Shown: piece after piece, positions 35,260-42,768 of the stretch
How the letters are laid out: every line of letters starts with the position of its first letter
How positions within the stretch are numbered: the first letter of the stretch is position 1
NCBI RefSeq assembly: GCF_018324205.1
Contig: NZ_AP023356.1
Coordinates: 4,357,501-4,421,500 of the forward strand
From: Actinoplanes ianthinogenes
GTDB taxonomy: Bacteria > Actinomycetota > Actinomycetes > Mycobacteriales > Micromonosporaceae
DNA: 64,000 nucleotides
Direction: 5' to 3'
Notes under the pieces: generated by a model
Database searches by the model: none
The model's input: only the letters and a program-made list of their open reading frames with translations
What the model was told of the DNA's origin: nothing
Program-made: the position numbers and the translations under genes

Positions 35260-35295
35260 AACGGGACCTCACCGTCCGTGCGCCGGACTTAAGAT
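35260..35295 (+). promoter_or_regulatory. shared RTX promoter element, copy 2
   Basis: ACGGGAC (35261-35267), CACCGTCC, then TAAGAT (35290-35295), with the same 29-bp offset as copies 1 and 3. The region also folds as GGCGCAC...GTGCGCC (35251-35284), so it may double as the terminator of RTX gene 1. 37 bp before GTG 35333. Confidence 0.55.
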
Positions 35296-35332
35296 CATCG
35301 GCATCGGCACGCACCTTTCTGGAGGTTCCACA

Positions 35333-36718
35333 GTGTCCCGTTCTCCGTGGCTCTACCGAGTCGGACTGGCCCTGCTCACCTCCACCGCCGCGATCGGCGC
35401 ATCGGCCGCGCCGGCGCAGGCGGCGTCGACCGGAGTCGCCTCGGTGTCCGGCGCGAAGGTGCTGTTCAAGGCCGGTTCGGGCCAGGCCAACAAGCTGGTG
35501 ATCACCCGCTCCGGCCGGACCGTCACGATCGACGACGTGGTCGCGGTCAAGCCCGGCAAGGGCTGCAAGAAGGTGGACAAGACCAAGGTCCGCTGCACCC
35601 TCGCGCACAACCCGACCCGGGTCTCGGTGTCGCTGGGCTCGAGGAACGACTCGGTGGTCAACAAGTCCGACCTGGCGATCACCGCGTACGGGGGCAGCGG
35701 CAACGACAGGCTCACCGGTGGCCCGCGCAACGACCTGCTGGACGGCGGCGCCGGCGCGGACAAGCTCTGGGGTCTCGGCGGCAACGACAAGCTGCGGGGC
35801 AACCTCGACAAGGACGCGCTCTCCGGCGCTGCCGGCAACGACATCCTCGACGGCGGTCTCGGCAACGACCGCGAGTACGGCGGGGCCGGCGACGACGAGT
35901 TCGCCCAGCCTGTCGACCTGTCCTCCGGATGGTCCGACGCGGATCTGCTCTCCGGCGGCGCGGGGAAGGACCTGGTCGACTACAGCGGGCGGCGCAAGGC
36001 GATCACCGCGGACTCCGACGGGGTCAAGGGCGACGACGGCGCCAGGGGCGAGCACGACACCATCACCGGCGCCGAGCGGCTCTGGGGCGGCGCCGGTAAC
36101 GATCACCTCTACGGCACCGCCGGCGACGACGAGTTGCAGGGCGGCGTCGGTGACAACGTGATCAGTGGCGGCGCGGGGAACGACGTGCTGATCGCCGGTG
36201 ACGGGAAGGACCGCTTCACCGGCGGTCCCGGCGACGACTACCTGGACGGCGGCCTCGGCGCGGACACCCTGCTCGGTGGCTCCGGCACCGACACCGTCAC
36301 CTACGCCGACCGCAGCCCGGCGGTCACCGTCGACCTCGACGGGGCGACCGGCGACGACGGGCAGTCCGGCGAGCACGACACCGTCGGCGCGGACGTGGAG
36401 AACCTCCGCGGCGGCTGGGGCAACGACCGGCTGACCGGCAACGCCGCCGTCAACCGGATCGAGGGTGAGTGGGGCGACGACATCATTCACGGCGGCGCCG
36501 GCGACGACCTGATCGACGGCAGCAAGGGCCACGACCATCTGTACGGCGACGCCGGCGACGACTACCTCGACTCGGCGAACTACGAGCGCGGGACGGACGG
36601 GCCGGACCAGCTGGACGGCGGCGCCGACCACGACAACTGCGTCGCCTACGAGGAGGACGGCGACACCGCGGTCAACTGCGAGACCGAGTCCCGCATCGAC
36701 GACCCGTTCTTCTACTGA
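35333..36718 (+). CDS. secreted RTX-type calcium-binding repeat protein 2
   Basis: 461 residues with the same plan as protein 1: Sec signal ending APAQAA, N-domain (VSGAKVLFKAGSGQANKLVI, TIDDVVAVKPGKGCKKVDKT), then beta-roll repeats such as LDGGAGADKLWG and ISGGAGNDVLIAG. Two diagnostic blocks, GDDGARGEHDTITGAE and GDDGQSGEHDTVGADVEN, are shared across the cluster. The end carries NCVAYEE...VNCETE, a Cys pair like that in paralog 4. Start GTG follows CTGGAGG. Shorter repeat tract than paralog 1. Confidence 0.9.
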   Translation: MSRSPWLYRVGLALLTSTAAIGASAAPAQAASTGVASVSGAKVLFKAGSGQANKLVITRSGRTVTIDDVVAVKPGKGCKKVDKTKVRCTLAHNPTRVSVSLGSRNDSVVNKSDLAITAYGGSGNDRLTGGPRNDLLDGGAGADKLWGLGGNDKLRGNLDKDALSGAAGNDILDGGLGNDREYGGAGDDEFAQPVDLSSGWSDADLLSGGAGKDLVDYSGRRKAITADSDGVKGDDGARGEHDTITGAERLWGGAGNDHLYGTAGDDELQGGVGDNVISGGAGNDVLIAGDGKDRFTGGPGDDYLDGGLGADTLLGGSGTDTVTYADRSPAVTVDLDGATGDDGQSGEHDTVGADVENLRGGWGNDRLTGNAAVNRIEGEWGDDIIHGGAGDDLIDGSKGHDHLYGDAGDDYLDSANYERGTDGPDQLDGGADHDNCVAYEEDGDTAVNCETESRIDDPFFY

Positions 36719-36730
36719 CCGCCGCCCGCG

Positions 36731-36759
36731 AGGTGTTCATGAATCCACAGTGAACACCT
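36731..36759. terminator. perfect inverted repeat between RTX genes 2 and 3
   Basis: AGGTGTTCA, 11 nt, TGAACACCT, 13 nt past the RTX 2 stop. Most likely a terminator; an operator for RTX gene 3 is the alternative, since that gene lacks the promoter element of its paralogs. Confidence 0.6.
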
Positions 36760-36806
36760 GGCCGCGGACCATCGATACGCCGTCGTCCCGTTCTAGGCTC
36801 CGGCCC

Positions 36807-37916
36807 ATGTCTCGATCGATCTGGCTCACCCGGGCCGGCGTGGCCGTGCTCGCCCCGCTCGGCCTCGCCCTGGCCGCCGCCCCCGCTCAGGCGGCGGCCG
36901 GCGGCATCGTCCGCGTGACGACGAACGCGTCCGGCGCCCATGTCGTGTACAACGCCGCCGCCGGCAAGGTCAACTCGGTCACGATCACCCGGTCCGGCGC
37001 CAAACTGGTGATCGACGACCGGGTCGCGATCAGGGCCGGCGCCGGTTGCAAGGCGGTCAAGCGGGACCGCACCAAGGTCGTCTGCTCGTCGAAGCGAGGC
37101 TGGGCGGGGGTCAGCCTCGCACTCGGCGCCGGCGACGACACGGTCGTCAACCGCACGAACGTCAAGCTGGCCGCCGACGGCGGCATCGGCAACGACAGGC
37201 TGACCGGTGGCACGTCGGCCGACTCGCTGGCCGGCGGCCCGGGCGTGGACTACGTGAACGGCGCCGGCGGCAATGACACCCTGGCCGGCGGGCCGGGCAA
37301 CGACCGTCTGTACGGCGGCCCCGGCAACGACGTGGTGAGGGCCGGCGACGGCGCCGACGGCGTCTACGGCGGGAGCGGCAACGACACCCTGGTCGGCGAG
37401 GACGGCGGCGACTACGTCGACGGCGGCGCCGGCAACGACCGGGTGACCGGTGACGGGCACAAGTACGACACCGGGTTCGGTTTCGTGGACACGCTGCGCG
37501 GCGGCAGCGGGTTCGACACGATCGTCTACGACGAGCTCGCCGAGACCGTCCGGATCGATCTGTTCGGCTCGGCCCGGGGCACCGGCAGCAACGGGGGCGA
37601 CTCGGTGGACGGGTCGTTCGAGGGCGCCTGGGCGGGCGCCTGGGGTTCGGCGACCTTCATCGGCAACAACGCCGGCAACGTGCTGATCAGCTCCAACGGC
37701 GCGGCCGTGATGGACGGGCGGGGCGGCGACGACACGCTGATCGCCGGGGACGGTGACACGAAGCTGTCCGGTGGCCCCGGCAACGACACCCTCGTCGTCA
37801 AGCGGGCCGGCACCGCTCCGCAGGGCGGCCCGAACGCCCTCGACGGCGGCGACGGCACCGACAAGTGCACCCCCGCCTTCACCGACCGCGACACCCTGAG
37901 CGGCTGCGAGCGCTGA
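36807..37916 (+). CDS. secreted RTX-type calcium-binding repeat protein 3 (divergent paralog)
   Basis: 369 residues. Sec signal ending APAQAA; N-domain related but divergent (VTTNASGAHVVYNAAAGKVN, TRSGAKLVIDDRVAIRAGAGCKAV); repeats YGGPGNDVVRAG and YGGSGNDTLVGEDGG. It lacks the GEHDTVGADVEN blocks and ends with a single C-terminal Cys pair (DKCTPAF/SGCER). ATG start. Its upstream region has TAGGCT as a possible -10 but not the ACGGGAC element, so it may be regulated differently from its neighbours. Confidence 0.88.
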   Translation: MSRSIWLTRAGVAVLAPLGLALAAAPAQAAAGGIVRVTTNASGAHVVYNAAAGKVNSVTITRSGAKLVIDDRVAIRAGAGCKAVKRDRTKVVCSSKRGWAGVSLALGAGDDTVVNRTNVKLAADGGIGNDRLTGGTSADSLAGGPGVDYVNGAGGNDTLAGGPGNDRLYGGPGNDVVRAGDGADGVYGGSGNDTLVGEDGGDYVDGGAGNDRVTGDGHKYDTGFGFVDTLRGGSGFDTIVYDELAETVRIDLFGSARGTGSNGGDSVDGSFEGAWAGAWGSATFIGNNAGNVLISSNGAAVMDGRGGDDTLIAGDGDTKLSGGPGNDTLVVKRAGTAPQGGPNALDGGDGTDKCTPAFTDRDTLSGCER

Positions 37917-37943
37917 GCGAGGGCACCGGAGCATCCTGACGTC

Positions 37944-37981
37944 GAAACGGGACAGCACCGTCCTGCCGGATCATTTATGAT
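37944..37981 (+). promoter_or_regulatory. shared RTX promoter element, copy 3
   Basis: GAAACGGGACAGCACCGTCC then TATGAT (37976-37981). GAAACGGGAC and the -10 are separated exactly as in copy 1 (32 bp from G to T). Here the inverted repeat is imperfect, which argues that sequence, not hairpin strength, is conserved. 38 bp before GTG 38019. Confidence 0.62.
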
Positions 37982-38018
37982 CTTGCACATCGACATGCTT
38001 AGCTCCAGGAGATATCCG

Positions 38019-39485
38019 GTGCCCCCTCGCCGTCACCTCACCAGGGTCGGACTGGCTCTGCTCACCCCGGTCGCCGCGCTCGGCGTCCTGGCCACACCGG
38101 CGCAGGCGGCCACCACCGGCGTCGCGTCCGTCAGCGGCACGAAGGTCGTCTTCAAGGCCGGCTCGAACCAGACCAACAAGGTGGTGATCACCCGCTCCGG
38201 CCGCACTGTCACGATCGACGACGTGGTCGCCGTCAAGCCCGGCAAGGGCTGCAAGAAGGTCGACAAGACCAAGGTGCGCTGCACCACCAGGAAGACGCCG
38301 ACCCGGGTCGCCGTCTACCTGGGCGCGAAGAACGACTCGGTGGTCAACAAGGCGGACCTGCGGATCACCGCGGACGGGGGCGCCGGCAACGATCGGGTCA
38401 CCGGTGGCTCGCTCAGCGACATCCTGCGCGGCGGCACGGGCAACGACTACCTGGACGGTGGCGGCGGTGCCGACCAGTTGAGCGGCGAACTGGACAACGA
38501 CCGTCTCTACGGCGGCGTGGGCAACGACTACCTGGACGGCGGGTTCGGCAACGACACCCTGCACGGCGGCGCCGGAGACGATGCACTCGACGGTGCCGAG
38601 GACAACGACCGCGAGTACGGCGGCGCCGGATCGGACCGGCTCCGCCAGAACTCGCTCGGCCCGGACAAGTCCGGCTCCGACCTGGTCAGCGGCGGCAGCG
38701 GCATCGACTTCGTCAGTTACCAGGGCCGCACCAAGGCGATCACCGCCGACCTGGACGGGGCCAAGGGGGACGACGGCGAGGCCGGCGAGCACGACACCCT
38801 GCTGGCCGATCTGGAAGGTATCGAGGGTGGTGACGGCAATGACCGCCTGACCGGACACGCCGGATACGACCTCCTGGACGGTGGGCCGGGCGACGACACG
38901 CTGCGCGGCCTCGGCGGCAACGACTACCTCGACGGCGGCTACGGCCGGGACCGGCTGGAGGGCGGCGACGGCAACGACGAGCTCGTCGGCGACTACGGCT
39001 CGGACAGCGCCGCAGCCGACGTGCTGCTCGGCGGAAGCGGCGATGACACGGTCGACTATTACAGCTACACCCGGCCGATCACCGTGGACCTGGACGGCGC
39101 GTCCGGGGATGACGGGCAGGCCGGCGAGCACGACACGGTCGGCGCGGACATCGAGACGGTCATCGGTGGGCAGGGAGCGGATCACCTGACCGGGAACGCC
39201 GCCGCCAACCGGCTCACCGGCGAGGCCGGCAACGATGTGATCCGCGGTGGTGGCGGCAACGACCTGCTCTTCGGTGATCAGGACAGCGACTACATCTACG
39301 GCGAGGCCGGCGACGACTGGCTCGACACCGGGGGTGACTTCGACACGGCAATCGACCACTTGGACGGCGGCGACGACGCCACGACAACCGGGGACGACTG
39401 CTGGGTGACGGGCGCGGACATCGCCGTGAACTGCGAGTACAGCGCGATCTACTGGCCTGGACCGCCGCCGGGCGGAAGGCCCTGA
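38019..39485 (+). CDS. secreted RTX-type calcium-binding repeat protein 4
   Basis: 488 residues. Sec signal ending TPAQAA; N-domain nearly identical to paralog 2 (VSGTKVVFKAGSNQTNKVVI, GKGCKKVDKTKVRC). Repeats include LDGGFGNDTLHGG and LDGGPGDDTLRG. Blocks GDDGEAGEHDTLLADLE and GDDGQAGEHDTVGADIE match paralogs 1 and 2. Ends with DDCWVT/VNCEY and a Pro/Gly tail. GTG 38019 follows CCAGGAGATA; ATG codons upstream are in the untranslated leader. Confidence 0.9.
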   Translation: MPPRRHLTRVGLALLTPVAALGVLATPAQAATTGVASVSGTKVVFKAGSNQTNKVVITRSGRTVTIDDVVAVKPGKGCKKVDKTKVRCTTRKTPTRVAVYLGAKNDSVVNKADLRITADGGAGNDRVTGGSLSDILRGGTGNDYLDGGGGADQLSGELDNDRLYGGVGNDYLDGGFGNDTLHGGAGDDALDGAEDNDREYGGAGSDRLRQNSLGPDKSGSDLVSGGSGIDFVSYQGRTKAITADLDGAKGDDGEAGEHDTLLADLEGIEGGDGNDRLTGHAGYDLLDGGPGDDTLRGLGGNDYLDGGYGRDRLEGGDGNDELVGDYGSDSAAADVLLGGSGDDTVDYYSYTRPITVDLDGASGDDGQAGEHDTVGADIETVIGGQGADHLTGNAAANRLTGEAGNDVIRGGGGNDLLFGDQDSDYIYGEAGDDWLDTGGDFDTAIDHLDGGDDATTTGDDCWVTGADIAVNCEYSAIYWPGPPPGGRP

Positions 39486-39496
39486 CCGAACGGAAG

Positions 39497-39530
39497 AGGC
39501 CGCCCCACCGGAATCACGGCGGGGCGGCCT
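39497..39530. terminator. terminator between convergent RTX 4 and dppF
   Basis: AGGCCGCCCC-a-CCG, loop, CGG-c-GGGGCGGCCT, about 13 pairs, followed by TTC on the plus strand. Confidence 0.85.
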
Positions 39531-39562
39531 TCACGTCGTACGCAAAACCGGTCTTGATCTTG

Positions 39563-40600
39563 TCAGGCCGGGGTCTCGGCCGGTTTGCGGCCGGCCACCG
39601 TCTCGTCCTCGACCACCGGGAAGTGGCAGGCGGTCAGGTGCGACTCCGGGTCGTCGAGCCGCTGCACCAGCGGCGGTTCCTCGGTCGCGCAGATGTCCTG
39701 CGCCTTCCAGCAGCGGGTGCGGAAGCGGCAGCCGGACGGCGGGTTGATCGGGCTGGGCACGTCGCCGGTGAGCAGCACGCGGTTGCGCTGGTTGCGGTCG
39801 CGGCGGACCGGGTCGGGGACCGGGACCGCGGACATCAGGGCGACCGTGTACGGGTGCCGCGGGTTCTTGTAGAGGTCGTCGCGGTGCGCGATCTCCATGA
39901 CCTTGCCGAGGTACATGACGGCGACCCGGTCGGAGATGTGCCGGACCACCGACAGGTCGTGCGCGATGAACACGTAGGTCAGGTCGAACTCGGACTGGAG
40001 GTCCTCCAGCAGGTTGACCACCTGCGCCTGGATCGACACGTCGAGCGCGGAGACCGGCTCGTCGGCGATGATCAGTTTCGGCCGCAGGGCGAGTGCCCGG
40101 GCGATGCCGATGCGCTGCCGCTGGCCGCCGGAGAACTCGTGCGGGTACCGGTTGTAGTGCTCCGGGTTGAGGCCGACGAGCTCCAGCAGGTCCTGCACGG
40201 CCTTTTTCAGGCCCTGCGGGGTCGGGATGTTCTGGATCTGCAGCGGCGCCGAGATGATCGAACCGACCGTGTGCCGCGGGTTCAGCGACGAGTACGGGTC
40301 CTGGAAGATCATCTGGACGTCGCGGCGCAGCGGCCGCATCTGGGTCACCGACTTGTGGCTGATGTCCTCACCCTCGAAGACGATCTTGCCGGCGGTCGGC
40401 TCCAGGATCCGGGTGAACAGCCGCCCGGCCGTCGACTTGCCGCAACCGGACTCGCCGACCAGGCCCAGCGTCTCGCCGGCCCGCACGTTCAGGTCGATGC
40501 CGTCCACCGCGCGGACCGCGCCGACCTGGCGCTTGAACAGCCCCTTCGTGATCGGGAAGTGCTTTTGCAGCCCGGTCACCTCGAGCAGGTTCTCGCTCAT
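39563..40600 (-). CDS. peptide ABC transporter ATP-binding protein (DppF/OppF)
   Basis: 345 residues. Walker A GESGCGKSTAG, Q-loop, signature FSGGQRQRIGIARAL, Walker B LIIADEP, and the C-terminal oligopeptide-transporter extension with its cysteines (GCRFRTRCWKAQDICATEEP). It pairs with the upstream DppD protein to power import of di- or oligopeptides. Last gene of a five-gene minus-strand operon; ATG follows AGAGAGA. The tail after the Cys region (VVEDETVAGRKPAETPA) is variable. Confidence 0.93.
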   Translation of the reverse strand: MSENLLEVTGLQKHFPITKGLFKRQVGAVRAVDGIDLNVRAGETLGLVGESGCGKSTAGRLFTRILEPTAGKIVFEGEDISHKSVTQMRPLRRDVQMIFQDPYSSLNPRHTVGSIISAPLQIQNIPTPQGLKKAVQDLLELVGLNPEHYNRYPHEFSGGQRQRIGIARALALRPKLIIADEPVSALDVSIQAQVVNLLEDLQSEFDLTYVFIAHDLSVVRHISDRVAVMYLGKVMEIAHRDDLYKNPRHPYTVALMSAVPVPDPVRRDRNQRNRVLLTGDVPSPINPPSGCRFRTRCWKAQDICATEEPPLVQRLDDPESHLTACHFPVVEDETVAGRKPAETPA

Positions 40601-40619
40601 CGTTCTCTCTCTTCCCCGC

Positions 40620-41642
40620 TCAGAGGTTGGGTAGCACTTCTTCCTGGAAGAGCCTGGTGCGCTCCTCAGCAGGAAGGTGGCAGGCGACCGCGTGCGCGCC
40701 GCCCCGCAACACCGGGATCTCGGTGAAGGACCGGTTGCCGTTGCGGCCCGCGTACGGGCAGCGCGGGTGGAAGGCGCAGCCCTCGGGCAGGTTGATCAGG
40801 CTGGGCGGCGAGCCCTTGACCGGGATGAGCCGGTCCCGGACGTCGCGGTCCAGGCGGGGCATCGAGCCGAGCAGACCCCAGGTGTACGGGTGCTGCGGCC
40901 GCTGGAACAGGTCGATCGTCGGGCCGCGCTCGATGATCTTTCCGCCGTACATCACCAAGACGTCGTCGGCGAGCTCGGCCACCACGCCCAGGTCGTGGGT
41001 GATCATGATGACCGCCGAGCCGAACTCCTCCTGCAGGTCCCGGATCAGGTCCAGGATCTGCGCCTGGACGGTCACGTCCAGGGCCGTGGTGGGCTCGTCG
41101 GCGATCAGCAGCTTCGGGTCGTTGACCAGCGCCATCGCGATCATCGCGCGCTGCCGCATACCACCGGAGAACTGGTGCGCGTAGTCGTTGAAGCGGCGGG
41201 CCGGCTGCGGGATCCCGACCCGAGCGAGCATGTCGATGGCGCGCTCGCGAGCCACCTTCTTGTTCACCCCGGGGTGGTGCACCCGGTACGCCTCGACGAT
41301 CTGCGCCCCCACCGTGAAGTACGGGTGCATCGCGCTCAGCGGGTCCTGGAAGATCATCGCCATCTTGCCGCCGCGCAGGGCGCGCACGTCCTCGTTGGTG
41401 GCAGTGACCAGCTCCTGGTCGTCGAGCCAGATCTCGCCGCTGACCTTGGCGTTGCTGCGGGTGCGGTGCAGGCCGAGCAGGGCGAGCGAGGTGACGCTCT
41501 TGCCGGAGCCGGACTCGCCGACGATGCCGAGCGTCTTGCCGGCCTCCAGCGCGAAGTTCGACTCGGTGACGGCCTGGACGATGCCGTCGTCCGTCTCGAA
41601 ACGGACGGTCAGGTTCTTGACCTCGAGGAATGGGCGTGACAT
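40620..41642 (-). CDS. peptide ABC transporter ATP-binding protein (DppD/OppD)
   Basis: 340 residues. Walker A GESGSGKSVTS, signature FSGGMRQRAMIAMAL, Walker B LLIADEPTTALD, H-loop MITHDLG and the C-terminal Cys extension (GCAFHPRCPYAGRN). Partner of the dppF product. Gap to dppF is 19 bp; ribosome site GGGAGAG. Confidence 0.93.
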   Translation of the reverse strand: MSRPFLEVKNLTVRFETDDGIVQAVTESNFALEAGKTLGIVGESGSGKSVTSLALLGLHRTRSNAKVSGEIWLDDQELVTATNEDVRALRGGKMAMIFQDPLSAMHPYFTVGAQIVEAYRVHHPGVNKKVARERAIDMLARVGIPQPARRFNDYAHQFSGGMRQRAMIAMALVNDPKLLIADEPTTALDVTVQAQILDLIRDLQEEFGSAVIMITHDLGVVAELADDVLVMYGGKIIERGPTIDLFQRPQHPYTWGLLGSMPRLDRDVRDRLIPVKGSPPSLINLPEGCAFHPRCPYAGRNGNRSFTEIPVLRGGAHAVACHLPAEERTRLFQEEVLPNL

Positions 41643-41652
41643 TCGCTCTCCC

Positions 41653-42654
41653 TCAGCCCAGCCGCACGCGCGGGTCGATGATGCCGTAGACCAGGTCCAC
41701 GATCAGGTTGGCGAAAACGATGAAGAACGCGGCGATCAGCGTGACGCCCAGGATCACCGGCAGGTCGTTGCCCTTGATCGCCTGGTACGCCTGGTAGCCC
41801 AGGCCGCGCAGGTTGAAGACGGTCTCGGTGAGCAGCGCGCCGCCGAGCAGGGCGCCCAGGTCCAGACCGAAGATCGTGACGATCGGGGTCAGGCCGGAGC
41901 GCAGGCCGTGCTTGCCGATGACGTTGCGTTCCATCAGGCCCTTGGCGCGGGCCGTCCGGATGTAGTCCTCACCGAGGGTCTCGAGCATGTTCGCCCGGGT
42001 GAGGCGGGCGTACGTGGCCGCGAAGAGGAAGGCCAGCGTGATCCAGGGCAGCAGCATCTGGAGGAACCAGTCGCTGGGACTCTCGACGAACGGCACGTAC
42101 TGGCCCTGGGGGAGCCAGCCCAGGTCGTACACAAAGATCTTGGTGGCCAACAGGCCGGTGAAGTAGACCGGGAGGGAGACACCGGCCAAAGCTATGGTCA
42201 TCGACGCTCGGTCGACGAAGGAGCCTCTTCGCAGCGCCGAGATGACGCCGGTCGAGATGCCACCGATGAGCCAGAGGACCGCGGCACCGAACGCCAGCGA
42301 CAGGGTCACCGGCAGTTCGCTCATCAGCAGCGGGGTCACCTCCTGCTCGGTCTTGAACGAGTAACCGAGGCACGGGGCGGGGCAGTGCGTGACCTCCGAG
42401 CCGGTGACGTAGTCCCGGCCGGCCACGATGCCTTTGAGGAACCTGCCGTACTGCACCAGGATCGGCTGGTCGAGGCCCATCTTGGTCCGGATGCCCTCGA
42501 TCGACGCGGCATCGGCGGTCTTGCCGATGTAGAGCAACGCCGGATCGCTGCCGGTCAGCTTCGGCACCATGAAGAAGATCCCGAAGGTCACGAACGTGAC
42601 CACGAGCAGCGTGATGACGGCGTTGATAAGCCGCCGGATGAGGTATGCCAGCAC
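41653..42654 (-). CDS. peptide ABC transporter permease (DppB/OppB)
   Basis: 333 residues with six predicted membrane segments: N-terminal LINAVITLLVVTFVTFGIFF, the periplasmic loop containing the Cys pair HCPAPCLGYSF, then five helices in the C-half. The EAA-type coupling loop is ...EDYIRTARAKGLMERNVIGKH. GTG start. Preceded by a long hairpin that separates it from the binding-protein gene. Confidence 0.92.
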   Translation of the reverse strand: MLAYLIRRLINAVITLLVVTFVTFGIFFMVPKLTGSDPALLYIGKTADAASIEGIRTKMGLDQPILVQYGRFLKGIVAGRDYVTGSEVTHCPAPCLGYSFKTEQEVTPLLMSELPVTLSLAFGAAVLWLIGGISTGVISALRRGSFVDRASMTIALAGVSLPVYFTGLLATKIFVYDLGWLPQGQYVPFVESPSDWFLQMLLPWITLAFLFAATYARLTRANMLETLGEDYIRTARAKGLMERNVIGKHGLRSGLTPIVTIFGLDLGALLGGALLTETVFNLRGLGYQAYQAIKGNDLPVILGVTLIAAFFIVFANLIVDLVYGIIDPRVRLG

Positions 42655-42671
42655 GACGTTCGGCCGAAGGA

Positions 42672-42708
42672 CGGGCGGGCACCGATCGCGAGATTCGGTA
42701 CCCGCCCG
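42672..42708 (-). terminator. hairpin between the binding-protein and permease genes
   Basis: CGGGCGGGCACCGA with TCGGTACCCGCCCG, one mismatch. Such hairpins after binding-protein genes usually stabilise that part of the message or attenuate downstream genes, giving more binding protein than permease. Confidence 0.7.
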
Positions 42709-42768
42709 CCGTGGGCGGCCTTCACCAACCCTTCGAATTACCCGTTGCTATTAGGGCGGACGGCGCTG

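Noticed and set aside
35240..36631. 463-codon minus-strand frame with Val/Ala repeats
   Set aside because: Mirror of the RTX repeats; repetitive DNA gives repetitive antisense translation. The same applies at 33921-34970 and 37971-39359.
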